NCBI RefSeq assembly: GCF_019399895.1
Contig: NC_091869.1
Location: 6,200,001-6,264,000, forward strand
DNA length: 64,000 bases
From: Cardiocondyla obscurior
Lineage: Eukaryota > Arthropoda > Insecta > Hymenoptera > Formicidae
Direction of reading: 5' to 3'
A program made the position numbers and the translations under genes. The stretch's first letter is position 1, and every line of letters begins with the position of its first letter. Of the stretch, positions 1 through 10,706 are shown piece after piece. The notes under the pieces were generated by a model, which saw only the letters and a program-made list of their open reading frames with translations, was not told where the DNA came from and made no database searches.

Positions 1-433
1 GCGCTTCTCGCTCAACTTTGTCGTCAGCGTGAAGGCGGGCCCGACCTGAAAACGAAAGAACGAAACGCGAAATGGGTGAACAAAAGAACGTATTCCTCTC
101 TCTCTACCTCCGTCGTTCTCTGTCGGCAAGAACAAAAGCACCTTCGTACTTTCGCGGCGAGGTGTAAATCGGATTTTAATAAGACCGGCGAAAATGAGCA
201 CGTTAACGATGGATGCTACGTGTTCTTTAAAGTTCATTATTGTATGACACTGTGCACGCCGGTGTTTCGCGATATAAATGCGGTAGGAATATTGAAAGCT
301 CGCTGTAACTTGACAGATAAAATCATTTAGAGATGTAAGATAAGTCGTAATACGAGTTTGGAAGTAAATAATAATCGGTCGTTACACGCAAATTTCGTCG
401 AAAAATGCGCGGCGCCGGGCCGGGCCGCTCGCG

Positions 434-443
434 GGATTAATCC
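434..443. promoter_or_regulatory. Palindromic GGATTAATCC, K50 homeodomain-type site
   Basis: The ten bases form a perfect palindrome of two GGATTA/TAATCC half-sites, the sequence preferred by K50 homeodomains such as Orthodenticle, Goosecoid and Bicoid. A second exact copy lies at 39891-39900. The motif is seen directly; any regulatory use is inference. Confidence 0.2.
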
Positions 444-2183
444 ACGATGAAAATTATCAAACAAAATCCAGTAGCAATTTCAGAATTTAGCGCCAGTTAA
501 AATCTCAACCGCTCCCCGTTGTGTATATGAACCTCGGGTGTTGTTAGCGATTAATGCGATTAACTCGTCCCAAATCTTGTTACGACTTCCAATTTCGATA
601 CCAAAAAAAAAAAAAAATTAAAAAAAACGAGGAACGAAGCCACAATACATATAACGAATGTGCCGACCGCTCGAGGAAAATACGAGGTGACCTGGATCAG
701 TACTCTAAAACTGAAAATCGCGCGACGTGTTGTCAATCATTGGCAAAAGTTCATAGTCTCACGTACGAATCTACATTTTGCGATAACTTTCATTTGCATT
801 AAAAAGAAATATACTTACAATTTTAAATCGCTTTAATTTTTTTTTGCAAATATTGCTATAATACATATATAAAAATATTACGGAATTCCGAAAGGTAAAA
901 GACACGTTCTCTCAAGCATTTAAAAAAAAAAAATTTGACTGCTGAAACACGAATATTGTGCTAATGCACTTTTATCAAAGAATAAGGATTCATTACTCTC
1001 TTCTCGCTTAGTTACTTTATCGATATATCGAAGAACGGATTTGCGAACGTCGGTCGCGACGTGCGATTAAAAGATTCGGTTATCCGCTTCTCTTCGACTA
1101 ACGAACGTGATATTTCTCCTCCCCTGGCCCAACTCTCTCTTTCTCTTTCTCTCCCTCGCTCTGTGAAAGCTGCATTATAAGATTGAGTCTGCTGAATCCT
1201 CGTAGTAATCTAAAATCCGAGGAAAAATTAGATTCGTTAATCGGCCGAGAGAGAAAGTCGCGACCGAGAAGAAGAGAGCCTTTAATTAAATCGTATCGCC
1301 TCTCGTCTCCTTTTACCCATCCGAAATCCCCGGACCACAAATTTTCGCCGCGAAGGAACCGCAGACTTTCCTCCTTTTTCCTTTACTTTCTCCACCTCCT
1401 CCCCTTTTCCGTTTTATTTCTATTTTTATTTTTTATTTTTTACTTTTTTTTTTTACTGTAGTCGTATTGGCGCGTTCTTAACAAATCTCCGCGACTTCGT
1501 CGACTTACTTTACACTTAATATTAATTTGTTTTAATTATTACACTGAACTCCGCTGCTACTTCGTAAATTATTGACAAGCAGAGTTACACTTACGACTGT
1601 GACGAAAATAAATAATTTAAATAATTAAGCGTCTATATGTATAAATAATATTAAATTCTTTTTTTCTTTTTCCATTTTTTAAATGCGTTTTGGAATTTTT
1701 ACTTATTATATATTATATTCAGATTATATGCGTAAATAAGTACAAAAAAAATATTAAACCAATTTTGGTTTGTTTGAGAAAATTAATTTATATATATAAA
1801 TTAATAGCGCTGGAGTCGATTACTGTAAATCTCGTGGAATATAAATGCATTGTTCGCCCGGTGCGCGTTTTACTGTAATAAACTTGAAATGCATTTTGAC
1901 ATGTAACATAAATACTTTGATTGTTAATGCTATATGCGTAGTCATGAATCGTAACTATATATACAGTTTTTTTTTTTTTTTTTATTTTCTCGCAACATTT
2001 TAAACAACACTTTTGTTTTTCCTGGTTATTTACCGTGCGCTGCACGTCGTTACATGTGTTACGTGCGAAATAAAACAGTAATTAATACACCACAAGTGTT
2101 TCATCCGCTTCACGTAACGACGTAACTGGTGATGCGGCCGAGGGCTTTTAAAAGGACGTAGAATTAAATTTAAATTCTGCGTG

Positions 2184-2213
2184 AAATTGCATTTTAATTT
2201 TGAAATGCAATTT
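2184..2213. repeat. AT-rich inverted repeat
   Basis: Eleven-base arms (AAATTGCATTT at 2184-2194 and its reverse complement at 2203-2213) flank an 8-nt loop. A further 6-bp pairing (AAATTC with GAATTT at 2214-2219) lies outside it after a bulge. It is AT-rich, so chance formation is possible. Confidence 0.4.
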
Positions 2214-2434
2214 GAATTTTTAGCGGGGAACAAAAATTTCAGTCTTGAAATTAAATTCTAATTAAAATTGCAAACAATACGCCGGTAAAAAGAAAAAAAA
2301 TCATAAAAAAAATTTTATGAAAAATAAACAGAGTCATATAAGTACTTGGCGATAACAAAGAACATATTTTACTCGTTAAAGATTAAATACTTCGTCGCAC
2401 CGTACAAAGTTTAATATTTTGCTGAAGTAGACTA

Positions 2435-3003
2435 TTATAAAGTCGAAACGTAAATTTTCTGGCCGGAATTATAAGCTTTTACGCGTTCAAATTTATAGGA
2501 TTTAGGTGACGTTGACGCAAAGAGTCTTACCTGCCTATTCCATACTTTCCAAGAATCCGTCTTTCCCTCGAAAAACGCCAGCGATTCGGTGATCGCCACT
2601 GTATTTGGCTGTCGCTGCCTCCTCGATCGCCTCCGCTCGGTCGTCTTACTTGTCTCTGTCTCAGAGAAACATTTTCCGTCGCGCCAACCTCAACTCTCTT
2701 TCTAACAATTCCTTTTCTCTTTTGAGATGAGAACATTAGGTTTATCTCGCGCAACATCCCCGCGTCACCGTTCCGCGGCGGGTCGCCGTTTTGCGACAGA
2801 TCGCCGCTCACTTCCGCTCGCGGGTCCGACTCCTCGCAGATCGGTCCGCTCTCCGCTTCCGCTCTCATTAATTTATCCACGAGGCCAGCCTTTGACCCGG
2901 TCACGAACTGGCCCAGCTCTCTCAGCGTCTCTTTCAACTCCGCCATCGTATACCTCGGCAAGTCTTTCGCGGGACTCATTTTCACTTTTTTTTTCAAACT
3001 CAC
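2435..3003 (-). pseudogene. Decayed retrotransposon gag relic with N-terminal SAP motif
   Basis: Reading down from 3003, the first frame gives a SAP motif at about residues 14-48 (TMAELKETLRELGQ, then GSKAGLVDKLMRAE), matching the usual helix-helix pattern with conserved G, K, L and R/L positions. SAP motifs bind DNA or RNA. Near 2735-2726 the coding sense moves to another frame, giving a charged coiled-coil-like stretch (EKELLERELRLARR) until a stop at 2663-2661. A third frame then carries FFEGKTDSWKVWNRQV (about 2579-2532) and stays open to 2435. The F-x-G...W...QV pattern resembles the start of the gag domain of insect LTR retrotransposons. At least two frameshifts are therefore present, and no pol, protease or LTR is seen. 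A consensus splice donor (CAG/GTAAGA at 2531/2530) overlaps the Q-V codons. The alternative is the first exon of a host SAP gene, but the protein-like signal in successive frames argues for a dead element. The family link comes from memory, not a search. Confidence 0.65.
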
Positions 3004-5479
3004 ATTGTCGACTCGTTATATGAACGCGTATCCACTCGAGAACGGTTATTATAATTTAATTTTATTACAACTAACGTTACACTAATTCGATTTCTACAAG
3101 TGTTCTTCATTGCAATCACAGAATTAACAAAAATAAAATGTTTTCCCTCAAAATATTTTGTGATACGCTTCAATCGCGGGACCGGCAATTAAAAATACCG
3201 TACGCAACGAATATTTTATTAATGTAATTTAATTTTTTTTTATTTCAATTCTCTCGGTGCAAAAGTCCGGGTGGATATGGTACGTTTATTATTTAAAACT
3301 ACGGCTTATTAAACGCGATCGGCGAATCACCGTGCTGCGAAAATATTTGGCGCGCATTGCTCGTCTCGTAAAGGGCGCCTACGTAATTAATCACGTCGTA
3401 TCTTTATGCATCTCCGGCCGAGTAACGAGATTATGTTCCCCATTCGCATGCATACCGTCCCAGATCCATAATCGTCGCCGTCGAAAGACTCGCTTTTACG
3501 ATAGATCTTTTTTTTTATTTATTTTTTTTTTTCGCTTTTTCGACCGGGAAACGCAAATTGTTTATGTATGAGAACGCTCTCGCCGTACGTGTGCTCGTGT
3601 GAGTACGAGCTCATGGAAATTACTCCCGAAGTATAGTCATAAGCGGTGTAGCCCAACACGGTGGAATCCCAAATCTGGGCGGAAAATGTCGCGGCGATGA
3701 AAATTTAGCGGCCAGTAATTATATTCGCAAAAGCGGTTTTTCGGAAGCGCTCGCGGAGAGTCTCCGCGTTCCAAAGTATATTTTTCAGATGTAAAATCGA
3801 GGGTGACGAAACAACGGGAAAAATTACGGGGGGCTAGTAATTCTTTCGAATATTTTCAAAGGGACGATGGAAAATTAAAGATTTAAAATTGTTACTTTAA
3901 TACGATGCGCTATTCTCGCATATCGAACGTTATGGAAATCTCATTTTTATTATTTGCCGCGATCGAACCTTACAAGTTCGAATAACAGAGACATTTTCTT
4001 TAAAAATAATCGAATTTATAATGATATTCACGTAATTTTCAAAAGTTAATGGATTATCTACGATAAAATCGTGTGCTCTTCGCAACGAAAGTATTAAATG
4101 TCTTTTTTTGTCAGAAAAATCACTTAAAAAAAAAAGAAAAAAACCCTGATGCGTAGATAATTGCCTTTTCCAAAAGAAAAACTTCTTTAAAAAAAAAATA
4201 TCGAAATGGAAGTACCGATTATAAAATTGATCGAGTTTTATGTGAATCGTGAGCGCGATACAACGCAACGAACCTGTCACTCCGCTTTTCGCAGTAACGA
4301 AGGTGGACAAAGAGTAAATTTCACAAGCACTCCTCCGTCTTTTTTTCTCCCTGTTTTTCGCTTCGGGAAAGGCCGAGAGAGCCGATAAAACGGTCTAGGC
4401 CCGACACGATTAACCCACAAATATGTCGAAGGTGATAAACTTTAAAGATGACGCCAAACGCAAGCCGCAAACTTATTAAACGAAGCAAATAAAATATTAT
4501 GAGGGATCCTATAAGAATCTTGCCGAAATATCCGTCATTTAAAACGAACCATTCCGTCTCCAATAATTAGTTAATATTTTTAACTCTGTAAAAAACATAC
4601 GTCTTTTTCCTTTTTGCCGTCTTTTCTTTTTTCTTTTTTTTTTTTTTTAATCATCGCTAAAATGAAACGACGTACGTGTTTATAAAGTCTACAATTTTAT
4701 AATATGTCGACAAATGCATGATTAAATTGACATTACTTTCATATTGGCTCTCCGTATAAACCATTCCCGATTAATGCTATTTCGTATACAATATTATCCA
4801 TTAACGACCTGACATTAATTGCGCCGGGAAACAATCGTCGTTTCGGCTCTCGGGTTATATTTGACACGCCATGAATGTCAGAGACGCTGACGCTCTCTTG
4901 GCGCTTTCGTTTTATTTCACCGACGCCGCGCTGCTGCGGGTCACTAATTGGCGTGCGTATATTTAAACATTTATTATATTATGTACATGCGTACGCGCAA
5001 TAATTTAATCGCAACGTCAATATTCTCGAGTCATTTTTCCACGACGAGAGAGCGCGGCGAGAGAAACGCGCGCGAAACATTTTTATATCCGCTTTTTTTT
5101 AAAAATCAATTGGCTAATTGCATTAATTAACATTTGTTCCTCCGCGCGAAACAGATGTAGAACTAATGCTACAATTAATGCGAAGGAGGACGCGGAAGGA
5201 GTTGCGATAATTGTATTTGAATTACGCGTAAATATAGAGCGTGTGATCTACGATAGGATAAGAGAGGTGTTAAATTCACGTAGTCCATATAGCGCGTTTC
5301 ACCTTTCGTACTTTAATGAAACAAATATAGCCGCTGAAAGAGAACAAAGGTAAAGGACGAGAGTCGTAGGTAGGAAGGTGTAAGAAATACGCGCGGCACG
5401 AACAAGTCTTTGTCTTTTAACAATTAAATAATGCTCGATACATATATGTACATATATTTTTTTTTTGTAGCGTTATCCT
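3004..5479. other. Non-coding spacer
   Basis: I see no gene, RNA or mobile element. It holds T-rich tracts (about 3509-3540 and 4612-4649) and an A-rich patch near 4126-4144. Reading frames are short and unrecognisable. If the gag relic had a 5' LTR it should lie here, but I could not see a matching terminal repeat. Confidence 0.6.
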
Positions 5480-5860
5480 CGGTGTTCGCGCGATCTAGGC
5501 TCCGATTCAAAGCGGATATCCTCGGAGTCCGGCCGGTCGTCTCGGCAATGACTCGCGAGAAATAAGCTTGCGTGCCCGCACGATATTCCCGCCTTGCACG
5601 TATCGTCGCCGTCGCTACTCTGCACGGTAGCACGGCGCGCACTTGGTGTGTGTGTGCGCGCGCTCTCGATGCGGAGCGATAAATTTTCCCGAATTAATTC
5701 GCCTTTTGTACGCCGCCTCTCTCTCCCGCCGCCGCCTACGTTCTCGTAAAATCGTGCGATTAATGGCGCCCGCCATGCGCTCGGTGTCCGCTCGTCGGCC
5801 GCTCGGGGACTCGACGTCGATGCCGCCGCGATGCTCGGCGAGCTTAAGTTAGGTTTATTA
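5480..5860. other. CpG-dense patch, possible promoter or 5' UTR
   Basis: The stretch is clearly richer in C, G and CpG than its AT-rich neighbours. It includes a TG/CG alternating run at about 5647-5660 and clustered CCGCCG near 5728-5737. Short frames run on both strands without family motifs. Such patches often surround transcription starts in insects, but I see no convincing core promoter or splice structure, so this is a compositional call only. Confidence 0.25.
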
Positions 5861-6507
5861 CTGATTTAGTACACTCCGGGCTTTAACTCTCGGCTATTGC
5901 GGCTTAACTCGCAAGACAAAGAGTAATATCTTTTTTGAATTCCATTCCGCCGAAAGGAGATCTCGTGTACACAACGCGTGAAGTGTTCCCCGTTCGCGGC
6001 GCAGCTTTTTCCCTTGAATCAAGCCTCGTTAATTTGAAAAGTTCGAAATTGAACTCTTTCACGAGAACGTTTACGTATTTTCGATCAATTAAAATTTCCC
6101 AACGCCGGATAGTATTTACTCTCGACGTCTGCGTTCTGAATTCGAGCGGCAATATGTCGGATATGCGCGCTGCATCTTGCTGATCGCACTGTCCATACGT
6201 CGTGATCTAATGCTCTCAGAAACGGGCAATCGGTCGAAATTAATTGCGAGATTATGCAAAGCAGAGTACGTGACGCAGATACGATACGAGCATAATTACA
6301 CGAAACGGACGGGATTAAAAGGGGATTCGTGAGACTTTTAATCTCCGAAGGTGAGAATAATCCCTTTAAATTCGATTTTTCTTATTTCCTTTAATTTTTA
6401 AGAAGTTTGAGTCGAGGGAAATAGAGTGGCGTCGATAACACAGAGATAATATAGAGAAACTTTACGATCGGGACATAAATAATGAAGATGATCTGAGTTA
6501 GTAGTGG

Positions 6508-6577
6508 AAGCTCCTGGCTTAGATGGCTAGGTGCTGGCTTGTCAAAGACAGAGATCCCGAGTTTCGAGACCGACTAT
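6508..6577 (+). repeat. tRNA-derived SINE head or tRNA pseudogene
   Basis: The segment keeps a tRNA plan. An A-box-like TGGCTTAGATGG is followed by an anticodon-arm-like CTGGCTTGTCAAAGACAG (loop suggesting a TGT anticodon, with one extra base), and then a B-box-like GAGTTTCGAGACC. T-runs follow directly (6579 onward). The T stem and anticodon stem are imperfect and no clean acceptor stem can be closed, so it is not a working tRNA gene. A tRNA-Thr-like SINE head or decayed tRNA copy is the simplest reading. No second copy was noticed in this window. Confidence 0.5.
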
Positions 6578-7186
6578 CTTTTTTATTTTTTCGCTATCCT
6601 ACACACTTGCACCCAGCGCTCCGGCGCACGTGTGCGGCCGCGTAATTTGTTTCCCGCGTGGGAATCTGCTTAGAGAATAGCGGAAAATATTGCGTCTGTA
6701 CACTTTTTTTTTTTTTTATAAAATACACATTTATTAAACTTCGTTATTGCATCGCTAAATGCTCCGCGCGCAGACCACCGGCGATAATTTCGATAAACGT
6801 GCGAACTCGTTTAAAATGGCATTCCGTTCACCTATTGTAGCTTTTCAAATTTTTATTTTTGCTCGCCCCTCGCGGATTCTATTTCCAGGGTGCCTTTCGG
6901 TTTTTCCGAGATAAGGAAAATTCGTACATTCGTCAGCGCACAAGCGACAAATTACGAGCGCGATTTGTAAACGATCTTCAATTCTTTCGCATGAACGTCC
7001 CCGATATATAATAAAGGACAATCCGATTGGATATATCTTCCCTACGTCTCGATTCCCGTTCGTTCACTTATTTTGTGCATCTCCGCCGCAGACGAGACCG
7101 CGGAAGACGACGAATCTCGGTTGCGCGGCAACCGCGTTTCCTCGCGAGTTGGATAAGCGGACTCTTCCGTAAAAGAGAAATTGGAA
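6578..7186. other. Non-coding spacer
   Basis: A T-run (about 6703-6717) and mixed sequence are present. If 6508-6577 is a SINE head, its body could begin here, but no repeat boundary is visible. Confidence 0.5.
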
Positions 7187-7218
7187 ACGCATGTATATGT
7201 ATATGTGCGCGCACACGC
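7187..7218. repeat. Alternating purine/pyrimidine tract (Z-DNA-prone)
   Basis: Every step over 32 bases alternates purine and pyrimidine, passing through TATATG and then GTGCGCGCACAC. CG/CA/TG alternation is the classic Z-DNA sequence type. Shorter tracts of the same kind lie near 38241-38262 and 55258-55281. Confidence 0.55.
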
Positions 7219-9280
7219 TCGTGCATGCTTACGTGTATTGGTACGTATATATCTGCCATCCATGCGAAATTGCGCGAAACTCGCGAAGACGAGATTGGGA
7301 TGGAACAACTTTAAACTGCATTCCAGTGATCTGCTTGATTGAATAGCAAATTGGTAGACGGTATAACCGTGCATTTGCGCGCGCGCGCGGGCACACGCGG
7401 CCACTTGTTTCCGAGGAGAATACGAAAGCAGCAGTCGGATAATCGCCATGTTGCGCGATACGATCGATCTTTTCCATCTCACGAAACGATTTTCGCGAAA
7501 CGGGACGGGAAACGCGTAAACTCGGCATATTTCATTCGCGGCGCAAGCGTTTCAAACGGGTCGTTTAATCCCGACGTTTGTTGTTTGGGAAAAATCCACA
7601 TTTTTTTTTATTTCTATTCCTTTTTTCTTTTTTTTTTCCAGGAAATCAAGGTAGAACGAAATCTTTCGAAATTTAAATTAATCAATTTCCTTAAAAATGT
7701 TATTACTACCGGTATTCGATTTATCTTGATTTAAAAGCGTTACAGCGTGGTATTCATCCGTTACCGTCTTATCCAATTTATCATCCGCTAATGTTTAAGA
7801 AAATTAAAGAATAAAAAAAAAAGCATATCTTTGGAGTCTTGAATAAATAAAATTATAAGGCGCGATCGAATTCTTCATCTCACAGCGTTGACGTGATTTT
7901 AGTAAATTTCGGGCTTTGGTGATAAATGAAGAATAGGACGCGAAACAGAGAAGACGAATTATCTCGTTCGAATCGCGGCAGCGTTAACAGTCTGGGAATA
8001 AAGTTTCCTTTTGCGACGTTTGCCAAATCCAGTCCGCATCGTGCGTAGGTCGTGAGAAATGCGAACGATGACAGTAAGCGGAATTCGAAGGAGCTGCAGC
8101 CGAAGATTGACGACACTGCGAAGGGCAGAGAGACATAGGAAGGGTGCCAATACACGGGGTGTGCAGAAAGCGTGATTCTCGCGCCGAGAAAAATTTTATC
8201 CTCGTGTAGTATCTTTATTTCAGGAAGGTTTTAACCGGTAATCGTGCAGAAAATTGTTAATTGCATTACTAATTATAAAAGCGACATATTCGGCCATTCA
8301 TTCTATTTATTTTGCAGCGTTGCTAAATTAATACCGTTTGATATTATGCGTTTTGAAACGCAAAAAAGCGAAAATTGGCGAGAAACAATATTTTGCAACT
8401 TTTATCGCCGGGCGAATTGTGTGCGCTCAAATATTTGTTAAAAGTGTCCTGCAAAGAGAGAAAAAAAAATGCATAAAAATGGCGATTGTGTACTCAATCA
8501 ACTTTTCGATTGAACAACAATCAGTTTTTGAAAATCGAATCTAAATTGTGGTATCTTGATAATATTGAAAGATATTTTCTTTTTTCTCTCTTCTTTTTAT
8601 TCTCTCCCCCTTTCTATTCTCGGTGGTTGTACTGCTTGCTTTTTATGCGCTTTATATAAGAGCAAGATGTGAGATGCACAGAATAAGGGAATAAAGTAAA
8701 CAAAGTGGAATAGGGGTAGAAGACCGAGGCTGATTCGCGGAGAGCCCTCGTAAAACCGGTGCACTTCGTTGGGAATTCCGTTGCGTCGTTTTTCCGCGGC
8801 TGTTCGGATTCCGCGGGATGCGATTTCTTTCCGACATCGTTCTATCTGCAGGCATCTACTGGGTGTCTCTCATAGAAAGAACTAATTCTCACGCTGTTGC
8901 ATTTTGCTTCCGATTCCGCCGGAGATAAAATCGTAATTTTAATGAAGAATTACAAAGCAAAAAGTAAAATCTATTGCTATTAAATAAATAATTAAATAAA
9001 ATAATTTCCAAAAAGGACAGGGCATTCAGAAATAGTTGAAAAAATACCATAAATTATTTTCTTCGTAAATCAGAACGGCTGGCTATTGTATCTCGAGAAA
9101 ACTTGATTAAAACAAACTAATGATAATGAATGAATTTAATTGCAGTTCATTAGAAAACGTTCGTTACATACTTAAGCGGTTCTTTATTATATTTATTTAA
9201 TTTCGCGGAGTATAATTACATTGGTAATTATGCCTTCGCAAATTAACTGGGGGGATCAATATCGCGCGTCTTGATTATAT
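7219..9280. other. Non-coding spacer with one strong acceptor-like tract
   Basis: A long polypyrimidine tract (about 7600-7639) ends in CAG at 7639-7641. It is followed by a 30-codon open stretch to a stop at 7734, and AATAAA occurs at 7842-7847. This could be a terminal exon but is unproven. The rest, including overlapping frames at 7042-7734 and 7880-8155, shows nothing recognisable. Confidence 0.35.
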
Positions 9281-9336
9281 AACCAATTGATGTTCAATCT
9301 TTGTTCATCCATGAACATCAATATTTTACATGCAAT
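9281..9336. repeat. Dispersed repeat, copy A, with internal hairpin
   Basis: Bases 9281-9303 are identical over 23 positions to 19826-19848. Bases 9324-9336 are the reverse complement of 19801-19813. Within the copy, TTGATGTTCA (9287-9296) pairs with TGAACATCAA (9312-9321). A 23-base identity is very unlikely by chance in 64 kb, so both loci probably carry pieces of one repeat family. The family is not identified. Confidence 0.5.
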
Positions 9337-10582
9337 AACCTCTCTAAAAAAAAACAAAAGAAAAAAAGTAATGCATATTTTTGCAACAAATGCGCACTTT
9401 ATTTCTATTTTATTTTATTTTTATTTTTATTTTATTTTTTTATTGTACGCACAGCGATTCTAGATTAAAGAGAGCAGCGAACGTTAATAACCGAAAGTGA
9501 ATCGCGTGGGAAAAGGGGTTTATAAACGAGGGGCAACGGGTCGTATCTGCTAACGTAGCATTCTGACGAAGACTAATTCGCCGAAGGAAACGCAGTGACT
9601 GGGCAAGATCAGAAAGATGATCGCTGCGAAAACACCCGCGCACTCCTTTGATTCGCCGCTGTAACGAGTTATTTAGTGGGTACTCCCCGCAGCAGCTACG
9701 CGGTTCATCGCGCTATAATAGCTACCGAGTGCATCACGTTTCCCTCGAGGTCAACATGGTGTATCCGAGCCGCGTTCGAGCGCACCTCGCGTTTGTTTTC
9801 CAGGAGCCGTGAAGCAACACAAAGCACGTGGGCGTCAGACTGCTTGTTGACTATTGACGACTTTTTATCTCGCGGCAAAAGTTTATTCCAACTTACATGG
9901 CTTTACTTAAAAACTTAACTCCCCCCGGTTTTGGTAATTGGAGAGATACTGTAGCGTAAAATAGTTTCAAAAAGACGTCGCGCGTAATAATCAATTGTAA
10001 TAATTAAAAAAAAAATATATAATCTAACAGATTACAATTAGTAAATCTAATAAATTTCTATATTTTATTCGACAACCGACCGAGCGCATAATCTGATTAT
10101 ATTCGCGTGCATACGTGTCCAAAGCTGTACTCGTCATTTGTCCGAGATTTTATTTAAATTTATTCGTTTCCAATTTTAATCCATTAAAATCTGTTAGCAA
10201 TTTTGATTGGCACGGCTTTCTCTGCTTGTCGCTGGCACGTAATTGTTACTAAACTCTTGTTTTCAGCGCGATAATATGGTTTTGGCTAAAAAAAAAAAAA
10301 AAAAAGAGAGAGAGAAAGAGAGAAAGACCTAAACAAATTGTTAATGCGATTTGACGCGTCGTATTAAATCAAAGAGTCGCACAATGCAATTTTCACCGTA
10401 GGGCTTCGATATCATAAAAGTTCCGACTGTATCCCACTACTTCGACTTATCAAACTTAAACCTAATATGAAATAAAAATTAATCGACGCGCCGAGACTTT
10501 TGCGTGCTCAATTTTTTAAGTTCCTAAATACACGAGGGTTCGATCCGAACCGAGCCGGCGATAATAAGAGAATATTACCCAA
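9337..10582. other. Non-coding spacer
   Basis: It holds T-rich sequence near 9400-9445 and an A18 run (10288-10305) passing into a GA-rich tail (to about 10327). No gene is seen. Confidence 0.6.
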
Positions 10583-10706
10583 TTTTACATAACGCATAAC
10601 ACGCGTGTGTAAGAAAATTGATTAGTTCGTTGTGATATATTTACATATATTTCCTGATAGACCAATCAATCTTTCTTTATGCGTGTGCGTTACGCGTTAT
10701 GTAAAA
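10583..10706. repeat. 124-bp imperfect palindrome (foldback or MITE-like)
   Basis: The left arm 10583-10626 and the right arm 10661-10706 are reverse complements over about 44 aligned positions, with 36 matches, 8 mismatches and two 1-base gaps. They surround a 34-nt AT-rich loop. The outer 13 bp are perfect (TTTTACATAACGC). All eight mismatches are transitions, and several sit in CpG/TpG context. A plus-strand transcript would turn five of them into G-U pairs. It could be a small foldback element, or a long hairpin RNA if transcribed. No target-site duplication was found. Confidence 0.65.

Larger units (their letters stand above)
1..2434. other. Non-coding AT-rich spacer
   Basis: No protein-like reading frame is visible. 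The stretch holds A and T runs (for example near 601-614 and 1967-1983), a pyrimidine-rich tract at about 1360-1456 and a palindromic GGATTAATCC at 434-443. An 11-bp inverted repeat (2184-2194 with 2203-2213, 8-nt loop) lies just beyond the gag relic. The few reading frames of 60-90 codons have no recognisable composition or motif. Confidence 0.7.

Noticed and set aside
10530..10556. GGTTCGATCC resembling a tRNA B box
   Set aside because: It is part of a local palindrome (GGTTCGATCCGAACC) with no A box or stems around it.
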